DNA of 64,000 bases, from the NCBI GenBank assembly GCA_003674045.1, contig PENC01000014.1, positions 114,612-178,611 on the forward strand, read 5' to 3'. Source of the stretch: Streptomyces griseocarneus (GTDB lineage Bacteria; Actinomycetota; Actinomycetes; Streptomycetales; Streptomycetaceae). A program made the translations under genes and the position numbers. Shown here piece by piece: positions 48,552-58,113 of this stretch (positions are counted from its first letter, which is position 1; every line of letters begins with the position of its first letter). The notes under the pieces are model-generated. The model had not been told where the DNA came from. It did not search any database and saw nothing but the letters and a program-made list of their open reading frames with translations.

Positions 48552-51404
48552 TCACTCCGACTTCGTCGAAGCCGCCGCAGCCGTCTTCTTCGCAGCCGCC
48601 TTCTTGGCCGTCGTCTTCTTGGCGGCGGTCTTCTTCGCCGCGGCGGAGGAAGAAGCCGTCTTCTTCGCCGCCGTGGCCTTCTTGGCCGGAGCCTTCTTCG
48701 CCGCGGTCTTCTTCGCGGGCGCCTTCTTGGCCGTCTTCTTCGCCGGCCCCTTCGCCCGCTTCTCCGCCAGCAGCTCGTAACCGCGCTCCGGCGTGATCGT
48801 CTCGACGTCGTCGTCGCGGCGCAGCGTCGCGTTGGTCTCGCCGTCCGTGACGTACGGGCCGAAACGGCCGTCCTTGACGACGACGGGGCGCTCGCTGACG
48901 GGGTCGGTACCGAGCTCCTTCAGCGGCGGCTTGGCCGCGGCGCGCCCGCGCTGCTTCGGCTGGGCGTAGATCGCCAGGGCCTCGTCCAGCGTGATCGTGA
49001 AGAGCTGGGCCTCGCTCTCCAGGGAGCGCGAGTCGGTGCCCTTCTTCAGGTACGGGCCGTAGCGGCCGTTCTGCGCGGTGATCTCGACGCCCTCGGCGTC
49101 CTTGCCGACGATGCGCGGCAGGTCCATGAGCTTGAGGGCGTCCTCCAGGGTCACCGTGTCGAGGGCCATGGACTTGAAGAGCGAGGCCGTGCGCGGCTTG
49201 ACCGCGTTCTTGCCCGTCTTCGGGGTGCCCTCGGGCAGGATCTCGGTGACGTACGGGCCGTAGCGGCCGTCCTTGGCGACGATCATGTGGCCCGTGCCGG
49301 GGTCCCGGCCCAGCTCGAAGTCACCGCTCGGCTTGGCGAGCAGCTCCTCCGCGTACGCGACGGTCAGCTCGTCGGGCGCCAGGTCCGTGGGCACGTCGGC
49401 CCGCTGGTGGCCCTCGGCGTCCTTCTCGCCGCGCTCCACGTACGGGCCGTAGCGGCCGACGCGCAGCACGATGCCGTCGCCGACGGGGAACGAGGACACC
49501 TCGCGGGCGTCGATCGCGCCCAGGTCGGTGACGAGCTCCTTGAGGCCGCCGAGGTGGTCGCCGTCGCCGTTGCCCGCGTCGGCGGCGGAGCCCTCGGGAC
49601 CGTCCGCCGAACCGAAGTAGAAGCGGCGCAGCCACGGCACGGCCTGGGCCTCGCCGCGCGCGATGCGGTCGAGGTCCTCCTCCATGGAGGCGGTGAAGTC
49701 GTAGTCGACGAGCCGGCCGAAGTGCTTCTCCAGCAGGTTCACGACCGCGAAGGACAGGAAGGACGGCACGAGGGCCGTGCCCTTCTTGAAGACGTAGCCG
49801 CGGTCGAGGATGGTGCCGATGATCGACGCGTAGGTCGACGGACGGCCGATCTCGCGCTCTTCGAGCTCCTTGACCAGCGTCGCCTCGGTGTAGCGCGCCG
49901 GGGGCTTGGTCGCGTGCCCGTCGGCGGTGATCTCCTCGGCGGTCAGCGCGTCGCCCTCGGTGACCTGCGGCAGCCGGCGCTCGCGGTCGTCGAGCTCGGC
50001 GTTCGGGTCGTCGGCGCCCTCGACGTAGGCCTTGAGGAAGCCGTGGAAGGTGATCGTCTTGCCGGAGGCGCCGAACTCGACGTCACGGCCGTCGGCGGCG
50101 CGGCCGCCGATCTTGACGGTGACGGAGTTGCCGGTCGCGTCCTTCATCTGGGAGGCGACGGTCCGCTTCCAGATCAGCTCGTAGAGCCGGAACTGGTCGC
50201 CGGTGAGACCGGTCTCGGCCGGGGTGCGGAAACGATCACCCGAAGGCCGGATCGCCTCGTGCGCCTCCTGGGCGTTCTTGACCTTGCCCGCGTAGGTGCG
50301 CGGCTTCTCCGGCAGATAGTCGGCGCCGTAGAGCTGGGTGACCTGCGCACGGGCCGCCGTGACCGCCGTGTCGGACAGCGTGGTGGAGTCCGTACGCATA
50401 TAGGTGATGAAGCCGTTCTCGTACAGCTTCTGGGCCACCTGCATGGTCGCCTTCGCACCGAAGCCCAGCTTGCGCGAGGCCTCCTGCTGCAGCGTGGTGG
50501 TGCGGAACGGGGCGTACGGCGAGCGCCGGTACGGCTTGGACTCGACGGACCGGATCGAGAACGAGGTGTCCGCGAGCGCGGCGGCCAGCGCGCGGGCGTT
50601 GGCCTCGTCCAGATGCAGCACCTGGGCGCTCTTCAGCTGCCCGTTCGAACCGAAGTCGCGGCCCTGCGCCACGCGGCGGCCGTCGACGGCGGACAGCCGG
50701 GCCGCGATGATCCCCGGGTCACTGGCGTCGCCGCCGCGGCCGGTGGCGAAGGTGCCGGTGAGGTCCCAGTACTCGGCGGAGCGGAAGGCGATGCGCTCGC
50801 GCTCGCGCTCGACGACGAGCCGGGTGGCGACGGACTGCACACGGCCCGCCGAGAGCCGCGGCATGACCTTCTTCCAGAGGACCGGCGAGACCTCGTAGCC
50901 GTAGAGGCGGTCGAGGATGCGGCGGGTCTCCTGGGCGTCGACGAGCTTCTTGTTGAGCTCGCGCGGGTTGGCCACGGCCTCGCGGATCGCGTCCTTGGTG
51001 ATCTCGTGGAAGACCATCCGGCGGACCGGGACCTTGGGCTTGAGGACTTCCTGGAGGTGCCACGCGATGGCCTCGCCCTCGCGGTCCTCATCGGTGGCGA
51101 GGAAGAGCTCGTCGGAGTCGGCCAGCAGCTCCTTGAGCTTCTTGACCTGGTCCTTCTTGTCGTGGTTGACGACGTAGATGGGCTGGAAGTCGGCGTCGAC
51201 GTTCACGCCGAGGCGGGCCCACGGCTCGCCCTTGTACTTCGCCGGGACCTCGGCGGCCCCGTTCGGCAGGTCACGGATGTGCCCGACGCTCGCCTCGACG
51301 ACGTATCCGGGGCCGAGGTAGCCCTTGATCGTCTTCGCCTTGGCAGGCGACTCGACGATGACGAGTCGGCGGCCGCCCTGTGCGGTCTCGCTGGTCGGGG
51401 ACAA
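48552..51404 (-). CDS. topA: DNA topoisomerase I
   Basis: 950 residues. Relaxes negative supercoils. Toprim domain at the start (LVIVESPAKAKTIKGYLG, ATDEDREGEAIAWH), active-site region FITYMRTDST (catalytic Tyr), and repeated GRYGPY/GRFGPYV C-terminal modules typical of actinobacterial TopA. The lysine/alanine-rich tail (AKKTAAKKAPAKK repeats, about 890-950) is a Streptomyces feature linked to processivity. TTG at 51404 (LSPTSET) was chosen to match the family N-terminus. Confidence 0.95.
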   Translation of the reverse strand: MSPTSETAQGGRRLVIVESPAKAKTIKGYLGPGYVVEASVGHIRDLPNGAAEVPAKYKGEPWARLGVNVDADFQPIYVVNHDKKDQVKKLKELLADSDELFLATDEDREGEAIAWHLQEVLKPKVPVRRMVFHEITKDAIREAVANPRELNKKLVDAQETRRILDRLYGYEVSPVLWKKVMPRLSAGRVQSVATRLVVERERERIAFRSAEYWDLTGTFATGRGGDASDPGIIAARLSAVDGRRVAQGRDFGSNGQLKSAQVLHLDEANARALAAALADTSFSIRSVESKPYRRSPYAPFRTTTLQQEASRKLGFGAKATMQVAQKLYENGFITYMRTDSTTLSDTAVTAARAQVTQLYGADYLPEKPRTYAGKVKNAQEAHEAIRPSGDRFRTPAETGLTGDQFRLYELIWKRTVASQMKDATGNSVTVKIGGRAADGRDVEFGASGKTITFHGFLKAYVEGADDPNAELDDRERRLPQVTEGDALTAEEITADGHATKPPARYTEATLVKELEEREIGRPSTYASIIGTILDRGYVFKKGTALVPSFLSFAVVNLLEKHFGRLVDYDFTASMEEDLDRIARGEAQAVPWLRRFYFGSADGPEGSAADAGNGDGDHLGGLKELVTDLGAIDAREVSSFPVGDGIVLRVGRYGPYVERGEKDAEGHQRADVPTDLAPDELTVAYAEELLAKPSGDFELGRDPGTGHMIVAKDGRYGPYVTEILPEGTPKTGKNAVKPRTASLFKSMALDTVTLEDALKLMDLPRIVGKDAEGVEITAQNGRYGPYLKKGTDSRSLESEAQLFTITLDEALAIYAQPKQRGRAAAKPPLKELGTDPVSERPVVVKDGRFGPYVTDGETNATLRRDDDVETITPERGYELLAEKRAKGPAKKTAKKAPAKKTAAKKAPAKKATAAKKTASSSAAAKKTAAKKTTAKKAAAKKTAAAASTKSE

Positions 51405-51788
51405 CTTCGCTCTTCTTCCGGTCGGCACTCGGTGTGGGCGCTGCGGTGACGCTGCGGAGTGTGACGGTACATCCCGCCCCCGTGTCAAACGGAAAAAGCC
51501 CGCAACGCCACTCGAACGGTAACCCGACAAGCGTCCTGTCTGCCGCCCGGACCGGCACACCACTGGAGTGAACCAGTGGCAGGGAGCCCCGCGACGGGGC
51601 CCTGGGCCGCGGACACCGCGGCCTTCGGAACCCCGGCGGACCGGTCTGTCCCGGGAGCCACGGACGGCGGGCACGCCACCCACGCCCCGGCAGATCATGC
51701 CCAGCCGGATCCGGCGCGAATCCCTTCCCTTCGAATCTCTTTTCCCAGGCCTTCGCAGGACCCGCCCGCGGTCCCCGCCGGGTCTCCC
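51405..51788. other. Intergenic region upstream of topA (384 nt)
   Basis: No gene with a domain or ribosome site is visible. It should hold the topA promoter; supercoiling-sensitive control is known for Streptomyces topA, but I cannot pick a single promoter with confidence. Confidence 0.5.
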
Positions 51789-53327
51789 CTAGCCCTCCAC
51801 GGGGATCAGGAAACCCTGCTCGACCAGCATGCGGATCGCCTCCGGCGTGCGGTCCCGCAGCAGCACCGGGTCCTCCCCAACGAGCTGCGCGATCGCGTCC
51901 AGAATGCGGCCCGCGGCGAGTGAGCCGTCACACACGCCCGCGAAGCCGGCACCCACCGTGTCGACCTTGGTCGCACGCCGCATTCCGCGGTTCTGGCGCA
52001 GAACGACATGTTCCGGATCTTCCGCCCCGGGCAGCCCGACCTGCTCCTGGACCACCTCGTCGGCCAGCCGGAAATGGGTGGCGAGCAGTGCCGCGTCGTC
52101 ATGCGACCGGAGGAAGTCCTGTCGCTCGAAATGGGCCCGAACGTATGCGCCGAGCGGCTGCTCGACCGGGTGCGGCCACTCCTCCGCGATGACGGAGGGC
52201 CGCTCGGAACCCGTTTTGCGCAGCGTGATCCAGCCAAATCCGACGGCCTTGGTCCGACGGGCCGCGAACTCGTCCAGCCACGCGTCGTAGCGGGCCACGT
52301 ACTCCTCCGGAGCGGTGCGGTGGTCACCGCCGTCGCGCAGCCACAGCTCGGCGTACTGCGCGACGTCCTGCACCTCGCGCTGGACGATCCAGGCATCGCA
52401 GCCGCGCGGCACCCAGGAGGACAGCCGCTCGCGCCAGTCCTCGCCCTCGACGTGCTGCCAATTGGCGAGCAGCTGGAAGTAGCCGCCGTCGTTGAGCCGG
52501 TCCGCCGCCTGCTGCACCAGGGTGCGGCAGAGGTCGTCACCGCCCATCCCGCCGTCCCGGTAGGTGAGCCGGGCACCGGGCGAGATGACGAACGGGGGGT
52601 TGGAGACGATCAGGTCGTACGTCTCCTGGCCTACCGGCTCGAAGAGCGAACCCTCCCGCAGATCGGCCTCGGGGGCACCCGACAGGGCGAGGGTGAGGCG
52701 GGCGAAGTGCAGCGCCCGGGGGTTGAGGTCGGTGGCCGTGACCTTGGTGGCGTGCTGCGCGGCGTGCAGTGCCTGGATGCCGGAGCCGGTACCGAGATCG
52801 AGAGCACTGGCGACGGGCGTACGGACGGTGATCCCGGCGAGGGTCGTGGACGCCCCGCCGACACCGAGCACGAGCTGCGCGCGCTCCACCCCGGCCGGAC
52901 CGCCGGGGCCTCCGGCGATGCCGCCCGCGCCGCCGACGGCGCAGCCCAGGTCGGAGACGATCCACCAGTCCTGCCCCTCGGGGCCGCCGTACGGGCGCAC
53001 GTCGACGGTCGCCCGTACCTCATCACTGCCACCGTTGCCGTCCCGGACCAGCCAGCCGTCCTCCAGGCACTCCTCCACCGGCAGCGCGGCGGCGGCCTGC
53101 TTGTAGTCGGCGGGGCGCTGGAGCAGGAAGAGCCGGACCAGGGTCTCCAACGGGCTGTCGCCCCGGGTGGCGCGCAGCGCGGGAACGGTCTCGCTGCGGG
53201 CGAGGGCGGCGTAGGCAGGGGCGCCCAGCAGCTCGAGGAGACCGTCGGCGGTGAAGTCGGCGGCGAGCAGGGCGTCGCGCAGTCGGGCGGTGCGCGCGCG
53301 GTCGGCGGAGGGAAGGAGCGTACTCAC
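51789..53327 (-). CDS. Class I SAM-dependent methyltransferase with N-terminal DUF
   Basis: 512 residues. An N-terminal ~150-residue helical domain, then a HemK/PrmC-like methyltransferase: ALDLGTGSGIQALHAAQHA (SAM site) and VSNPPFV (NPPY-type motif), which points to N-methylation of a glutamine, adenine or similar group. GTG at 53327, GGAG only 2 nt upstream. Conserved near topA in Streptomyces. Target unknown. Confidence 0.85.
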   Translation of the reverse strand: MSTLLPSADRARTARLRDALLAADFTADGLLELLGAPAYAALARSETVPALRATRGDSPLETLVRLFLLQRPADYKQAAAALPVEECLEDGWLVRDGNGGSDEVRATVDVRPYGGPEGQDWWIVSDLGCAVGGAGGIAGGPGGPAGVERAQLVLGVGGASTTLAGITVRTPVASALDLGTGSGIQALHAAQHATKVTATDLNPRALHFARLTLALSGAPEADLREGSLFEPVGQETYDLIVSNPPFVISPGARLTYRDGGMGGDDLCRTLVQQAADRLNDGGYFQLLANWQHVEGEDWRERLSSWVPRGCDAWIVQREVQDVAQYAELWLRDGGDHRTAPEEYVARYDAWLDEFAARRTKAVGFGWITLRKTGSERPSVIAEEWPHPVEQPLGAYVRAHFERQDFLRSHDDAALLATHFRLADEVVQEQVGLPGAEDPEHVVLRQNRGMRRATKVDTVGAGFAGVCDGSLAAGRILDAIAQLVGEDPVLLRDRTPEAIRMLVEQGFLIPVEG

Positions 53328-53451
53328 GGCTCCATTGTCGGGGGCGGCACCGACAATCGCCGAAAGCGGCGGGGCGGGGCAGGAAGGGGCCGGGAAGCGG
53401 TGGGGGCGTACGTGCCGCCTCCGCCGCTTCCCGGCCCCGCCACCCCTGCTT

Positions 53452-54018
53452 CTACTTCTTGGACTCCGACGGCGAGACAGAGGTCTTCTGGCAGCCGGAC
53501 TGCTTCGACATCGCCTTGCCCACGTCACCGGCCTGGAGCTTCTTGAGCGCGTCGTCGCTCTGGCCGCCGAGCTTGCTGATGTCGGTGCTGATCTTCTTGA
53601 GCTCGTCGCCGAACTTCGCCTTGTCGCCGGTGTCCAGGCCGTCGATGCGCTTCTTCAGATCGGCGTAGGCGCCGGAGAGGCCGTTGAGCGCCTTGACCGC
53701 GTTCTGCTGGTTGGACTCGCCGTCCTTGACGGGCGGGGCGCCAGCGTTCTGCACTCCGGTGGCGAGTGCCTTGTACGCGTCCGAGTTGGCCTGGAAGGCG
53801 GCCGAGTCGGTCTGCTGGACCTTCTTGGAGTCCTCCTCCGACTGCGCACCGGCAATCAGGTGGTTGGCGTCCTGGATCTTCTTGACCTGCGGCTGCATCT
53901 GGTCACAGACCGTCTTGGCCCAGTCGTCGAGCTTCTTGTTGCCGCCGTCCCCGCCGCAGCCCGTCAGCGCCAGGAGTGCCGCACCGCCGGACAGTGCAGC
54001 CACAAGCTTCTTGTTCAC
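53452..54018 (-). CDS. Lipoprotein, 188 aa
   Basis: VNKKLVAALSGGAALLALTGC is a lipoprotein signal peptide with lipobox LTGC. The mature part is helical and hydrophilic with regular Lys/Asp/Gln (DLKKRIDGLDTGDKAKFGDE). No enzyme motif; likely a surface-anchored coiled or binding protein. GTG at 54018 with GAAGGGA upstream. Lies between methyltransferase and hppA on the same strand. Confidence 0.8.
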   Translation of the reverse strand: MNKKLVAALSGGAALLALTGCGGDGGNKKLDDWAKTVCDQMQPQVKKIQDANHLIAGAQSEEDSKKVQQTDSAAFQANSDAYKALATGVQNAGAPPVKDGESNQQNAVKALNGLSGAYADLKKRIDGLDTGDKAKFGDELKKISTDISKLGGQSDDALKKLQAGDVGKAMSKQSGCQKTSVSPSESKK

Positions 54019-54196
54019 CGGATTGGTCCCTTCAATGGCTCCGGCCCCGGAACTTACACGTCCAGCCGCCACCACCTCGGAGCCGAGTGCACCATTGGCC
54101 CCCTTTTAAAGCCATTTGCACCAAGAAGGCCGTGGCATTCCCCGCACCTTGATCGTCTCTATCCCCCGCCTCCGGGGCAAAGCCCCGGCCGCAAAA

Positions 54197-54231
54197 GCAG
54201 GGGCAGGCGGGGAAGCCCCGCCTGCCCCTGC
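54197..54231 (-). terminator. Strong terminator after hppA
   Basis: Perfect 16-bp stem with a 3-nt loop (54197-54212 and 54216-54231), followed on the minus strand by TTTTGC, 15 nt past the hppA stop. Confidence 0.85.
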
Positions 54232-54245
54232 TCCCGAACCGTCCG

Positions 54246-56636
54246 TCAGGACACCACAGCGGGATCGGCCGCGGACCGGGCCGCCGAATCCGCCTCGCCG
54301 TCGTCCATCGCCACCCCCCGCCGCTTGGACACATAGACCGCCCCGACGATGACCACGACGGCCAGCGCGGCCACCCCGATCCGCAGCCCCCTGCTCGCGT
54401 CCGCGCCGTAGGAGAACTTCACCACCGCGGGCGCGATGAGCAGCGCCACGAGGTTCATCACCTTCAGCAGCGGGTTGATCGCGGGCCCGGCCGTGTCCTT
54501 GAACGGGTCCCCGACCGTGTCGCCGATGACGGTGGCGGCGTGCGCCTCGCTGCCCTTGCCGCCGTGGTGCCCGTCCTCGACCAGCTTCTTGGCGTTGTCC
54601 CAGGCGCCACCGGAGTTGGCCAGGAAGACGGCCATCAGGGTGCCCGAGCCGATCGCACCCGCGAGATACGAGCCGAGTGCGCCGACGCCGAGCGAGAAGC
54701 CCACCGCGATCGGGGCCATGACGGCGAGCAGGCCGGGGGTGGCGAGCTCGCGCAGCGCGTCCTTGGTGCAGATGTCGACGACGCGCCCGTACTCCGGCTT
54801 CTCGCTGAAGTCCATGATCCCGGGGTGCTCGCGGAACTGCCGTCGCACCTCGTAGACCACCGAGCCCGCCGACCGCGACACGGCGTTGACGGCGAGCCCC
54901 GAGAAGAGGAAGACGACCGCGGCGCCGAGCACCAGGCCCACGAGGTTGTTGGGCTGGGAGATGTCGAGGCTCAGGTTCATCTCGCTCGCCTTGGCGTGCA
55001 CGTCGTGCACGGCCGTGTCGATCGCGTCGCGGTACGAGCCGAACAGCGCCGACGCCGCCAGGACGGCCGTGGCGATGGCGATGCCCTTGGTAATGGCCTT
55101 GGTGGTGTTGCCCACGGCGTCGAGCTCGGTGAGGACCCGCGCGCCCGCGCCCTCGACGTCGCCCGACATCTCGGCGATGCCCTGCGCGTTGTCGGAGACC
55201 GGGCCGAAGGTGTCCATCGCCACGATGACGCCGACGGTCGTCAGCAGCCCCGTGCCCGCGAGGGCGACGGCGAACAGCGCCAGCATGATCGACGTCCCGC
55301 CGAGGAGGAACGCGCCGTAGACGGAGAGCGCGATGAGCACGGCCGAGTAGACCGCCGACTCCAGACCGATGGAGACACCGGCGAGCACCACGGTCGCCGG
55401 CCCGGTCAGCGAGGTCCTGCCCAGATCGCGCACGGGCCGCCGGGTCGTCTCCGTGAAATAGCCGGTGAGCTGCTGGATGAGCGCGGCCAGCACGATACCG
55501 ATCGCGACCGACACCAGGGCCAGCACACGGGGGTCGCCCTTGTGCCCGCTGATGGCGGCATCGCTGATGCCCTTCAAATCGGCGTAGCTGGAGGGGAGAT
55601 AGACGTACACCGCCACCGCGACCAGCGCGAGCGAGACGACCGCGGAGATGAAGAAACCACGGTTGATCGCGGACATCCCGCTGCGGTCGTTACGGCGCGG
55701 GGCGACCGCGAAAATACCGATCATCGCGGTGACCACACCGATCGCGGGGACGAGCAGCGGAAAGGCGAGGCCCGAGTTCCCGAACGCGGCCTTGCCGAGG
55801 ATCAGTGCGGCGACCAGGGTCACGGCATACGACTCGAAGAGGTCGGCGGCCATGCCCGCGCAGTCGCCGACGTTGTCGCCCACATTGTCGGCGATGGTGG
55901 CGGCATTGCGCGGATCGTCCTCCGGGATGCCCTGTTCCACCTTGCCGACCAGGTCGGCGCCGACGTCGGCGGCCTTGGTGAAGATGCCACCGCCGACCCT
56001 CATGAACATCGCGAGCAGCGCCGCGCCGAAACCGAACCCCTCCAGCACCTTGGGAGCGTCGGACTTGTACGCGAGCACCACACAGGAGGCACCCAGCAGA
56101 CCGAGCCCCACCGTGCACATTCCGACGACTCCGCCCGTGCGGAAAGCAATCTTCATGGCCCGGTGGGAAACGGCCGTCAGGTCCTTTTCGGGCTCGCCCT
56201 CGGCAGGAGTGGCCTCCCGCGCCGCCGCGGCCACGCGCACATTGCTGCGCACCGCGAGCCACATGCCGATATAGCCGGTCGCCGCGGAGAAGAGCGCACC
56301 GACCAGAAAGAACGCGGAACGCCCGAGGCGCTGCCCCCAGTTGTCCGCGGGCAACAGCATGAGCAGGAAGAACACGGCCACGGCGAAGACGCCGAGCGTG
56401 CGCAGCTGCCGGGCGAGATAGGCGTTGGCGCCCTCCTGCACCGCCGCCGCGATCCTTCTCATGCTCTCCGTGCCCTCGCGCGCGGCGAGGACCTGCCGTA
56501 CGAGTACCACCGCGACCCCGAGCGCCGCGAGCGCCACCGCTCCGATCACCAGCACCAGGGTGCGATTGCCCGAGGTCAGCTCTGCCGCGAGGTTCTGAGT
56601 TACGTCCACCTGCCGTGGGGTGAAATGCCCCGCCAT
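54246..56636 (-). CDS. hppA: Membrane-bound proton-translocating pyrophosphatase
   Basis: 796 residues with about 16 membrane helices. Couples PPi hydrolysis to proton pumping. Substrate motif DVGADLVGKVE with DDPRNAATIADNVGDNVGD, and a second acidic motif near GDTVGDPFKDTAGPA. GNTTKAITKG carries Lys where K+-dependent enzymes have Ala, so this is the K+-independent type. The N-terminus MAGHFTPRQVDVTQNLAAEL is cytoplasmic or extracellular before helix 1. GGAGG upstream of the ATG. Confidence 0.95.
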   Translation of the reverse strand: MAGHFTPRQVDVTQNLAAELTSGNRTLVLVIGAVALAALGVAVVLVRQVLAAREGTESMRRIAAAVQEGANAYLARQLRTLGVFAVAVFFLLMLLPADNWGQRLGRSAFFLVGALFSAATGYIGMWLAVRSNVRVAAAAREATPAEGEPEKDLTAVSHRAMKIAFRTGGVVGMCTVGLGLLGASCVVLAYKSDAPKVLEGFGFGAALLAMFMRVGGGIFTKAADVGADLVGKVEQGIPEDDPRNAATIADNVGDNVGDCAGMAADLFESYAVTLVAALILGKAAFGNSGLAFPLLVPAIGVVTAMIGIFAVAPRRNDRSGMSAINRGFFISAVVSLALVAVAVYVYLPSSYADLKGISDAAISGHKGDPRVLALVSVAIGIVLAALIQQLTGYFTETTRRPVRDLGRTSLTGPATVVLAGVSIGLESAVYSAVLIALSVYGAFLLGGTSIMLALFAVALAGTGLLTTVGVIVAMDTFGPVSDNAQGIAEMSGDVEGAGARVLTELDAVGNTTKAITKGIAIATAVLAASALFGSYRDAIDTAVHDVHAKASEMNLSLDISQPNNLVGLVLGAAVVFLFSGLAVNAVSRSAGSVVYEVRRQFREHPGIMDFSEKPEYGRVVDICTKDALRELATPGLLAVMAPIAVGFSLGVGALGSYLAGAIGSGTLMAVFLANSGGAWDNAKKLVEDGHHGGKGSEAHAATVIGDTVGDPFKDTAGPAINPLLKVMNLVALLIAPAVVKFSYGADASRGLRIGVAALAVVVIVGAVYVSKRRGVAMDDGEADSAARSAADPAVVS

Positions 56637-57131
56637 TCGTCCTCCTTAGACGTTTGGCACATGGGCGCGCGACCGGCCCGCGACCGCGGAACAGCCGCCA
56701 CGCTCAGGCGTCCTGAGCTCAAGATGGACGGATTGTAGGGAGCATGCCTGGATCAAAACAGAGCGCGGCAAACGGAACAGGACTTTCCCCGGTGAAGATC
56801 GAGTGAATGATCGCGGAATGCGGACACGCCTAACGATCACCGAAAAAGATCGCCACACGGAGATCGAAGGGCTGCCCACGGAGACCAGAGGAAAGATCGG
56901 GAGAGGCGGAAGGAGCCCGAGGGAGATCAGCAGGGAGACCGGAAAGCACGGCCCGGACATAGGCCCGCGGCTCTTGCCGTACGGCGTGAATTCGCCCCTG
57001 CCGCACAGCGGGGAGCGGGCTCGGCCACACCCTTCGGGACGCACACAGGAAGCCGCGCGGAGAGCGACGGCGGAACCCCGGCGGTTACGGCGAACGCGAG
57101 GGGCGAGCTACGGAAACGCGGTGATGTCGCC
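56637..57131. other. Intergenic region upstream of hppA (495 nt)
   Basis: No credible gene: open frames on both strands lack domains and ribosome sites. It holds the hppA promoter and the 3' flank of the ATPase gene at 57132. Purine-rich sequence (56820-56960) is unlike the surrounding composition. Confidence 0.5.
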
Positions 57132-57596
57132 CTACGACAGCACGGACGTCGGCATCGTCGGCCAGCTCATCCGGATCAGGCCGCCGGACCCGGTCGCGGT
57201 CACCTCGACGTCGTCGACCAGGCCACTGATCACGGCGAGGCCCATGTCGTCCTCGCCGGTGTCGCCGGCGTCGTCCGGCAGGGGCGTGGACGTCCCGGAC
57301 GCGCCCGCGGCGCCGCGCGTGGCAGCGAGCTCGGCGGCGGGCGGGCGCGGCGCGTCGTCCGCGACCTCGATGGAGAACTTCTTCTCGTCCTCGATGAGCG
57401 TGACCCGCACCGGGTCGGTCACCCCATGGCCGACATGCAGATTGACCGCACGGGAGCACGCCTCGCCCACGGCGAGCCGCAGCTCGTCGAGCACGGCCTC
57501 GTCGACACCGGCTCGGCGCGCCACCGCGGCCGCCACCAGCCGGGCGGTCCGGACATGCTCGGGAAGGGCACTGAAGAGCAGTTCGACGGTGGCCAT
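57132..57596 (-). CDS. apgA: Anti-sigma-like HATPase, partner of BldG
   Basis: 154 residues, RsbW/SpoIIAB-like fold. LDELRLAVGEACSRAVNLHV is the N-box and DDMGLAVISGLVDDVEV the glycine-containing box. Proteins of this type bind anti-anti-sigma factors and may phosphorylate them. It lies 121 nt after bldG on the same strand; in S. coelicolor the equivalent gene (SCO3548/apgA) is co-transcribed with bldG. The gene name is by synteny. Confidence 0.85.
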   Translation of the reverse strand: MATVELLFSALPEHVRTARLVAAAVARRAGVDEAVLDELRLAVGEACSRAVNLHVGHGVTDPVRVTLIEDEKKFSIEVADDAPRPPAAELAATRGAAGASGTSTPLPDDAGDTGEDDMGLAVISGLVDDVEVTATGSGGLIRMSWPTMPTSVLS

Positions 57597-57717
57597 GCCA
57601 TCCCCCTCAAGGCGTACGTGCCCCCTTTCCCGCTTCTGGAAAAGGGCGGACGCACGGGGAGGGCCGGACCCCGGGCCCGGTACTCCCCGCGTGGCGGTCT
57701 GTCTCCCGCGGCGACCG

Positions 57718-58059
57718 TCAGTCGGTCGCCTGCACCGCGTCCTGGACCGAGGTGTGAATCGGGAACACCTTGGTCAGGCCCGTGATGCGGAAAATCTTCA
57801 GGATGCGCTCCTGGTTGCAGACCAGGCGCAGCGAGCCCTCGTGGGCCCGCACCCGCTTGAGGCCGCCGACCAGCACGCCGAGCCCGGTGGAGTCGAGGAA
57901 GTCGACACCCTCCATGTCCACGACGAGGTGATAACTGCCGTCGTTGACGAGCTCGACCAGCTGCTCCCGCAGCTTGGGCGCGGTGTACACATCAATCTCG
58001 CCACCGACCTTCACGACCGTACGGTCGCCAACGGTCTCGGTCGACAGGGACAGGTCCAC
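57718..58059 (-). CDS. bldG: Anti-anti-sigma factor BldG
   Basis: 113 residues, STAS domain. VDLSLSTETVGDRTVVKVGG then EIDVYTAPKLREQLVELV and the phospho-site segment VDFLDSTGLGVLVGGLKRVR are the BldG sequence almost without change; the serine in DSTGLG is the phosphorylated residue. BldG is needed for aerial growth and antibiotic production in Streptomyces. GTG at 58059 with GGAGG at 4 nt. Confidence 0.96.
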   Translation of the reverse strand: MDLSLSTETVGDRTVVKVGGEIDVYTAPKLREQLVELVNDGSYHLVVDMEGVDFLDSTGLGVLVGGLKRVRAHEGSLRLVCNQERILKIFRITGLTKVFPIHTSVQDAVQATD

Positions 58060-58113
58060 GGATCCTCCAGCACCTTGCATCGAGCGGTCGCCCCCCATGG
58101 ATCGGCAGCCGCG

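Noticed and set aside
49287..51449. A 720-codon open frame on the plus strand opposite topA
   Set aside because: Shadow frame with compositional bias only; TopA on the minus strand has all family motifs.
54540..56738. A 732-codon open frame on the plus strand opposite hppA
   Set aside because: Shadow frame; translation is Arg/His/Gly-rich without domains, and hppA is unmistakable.
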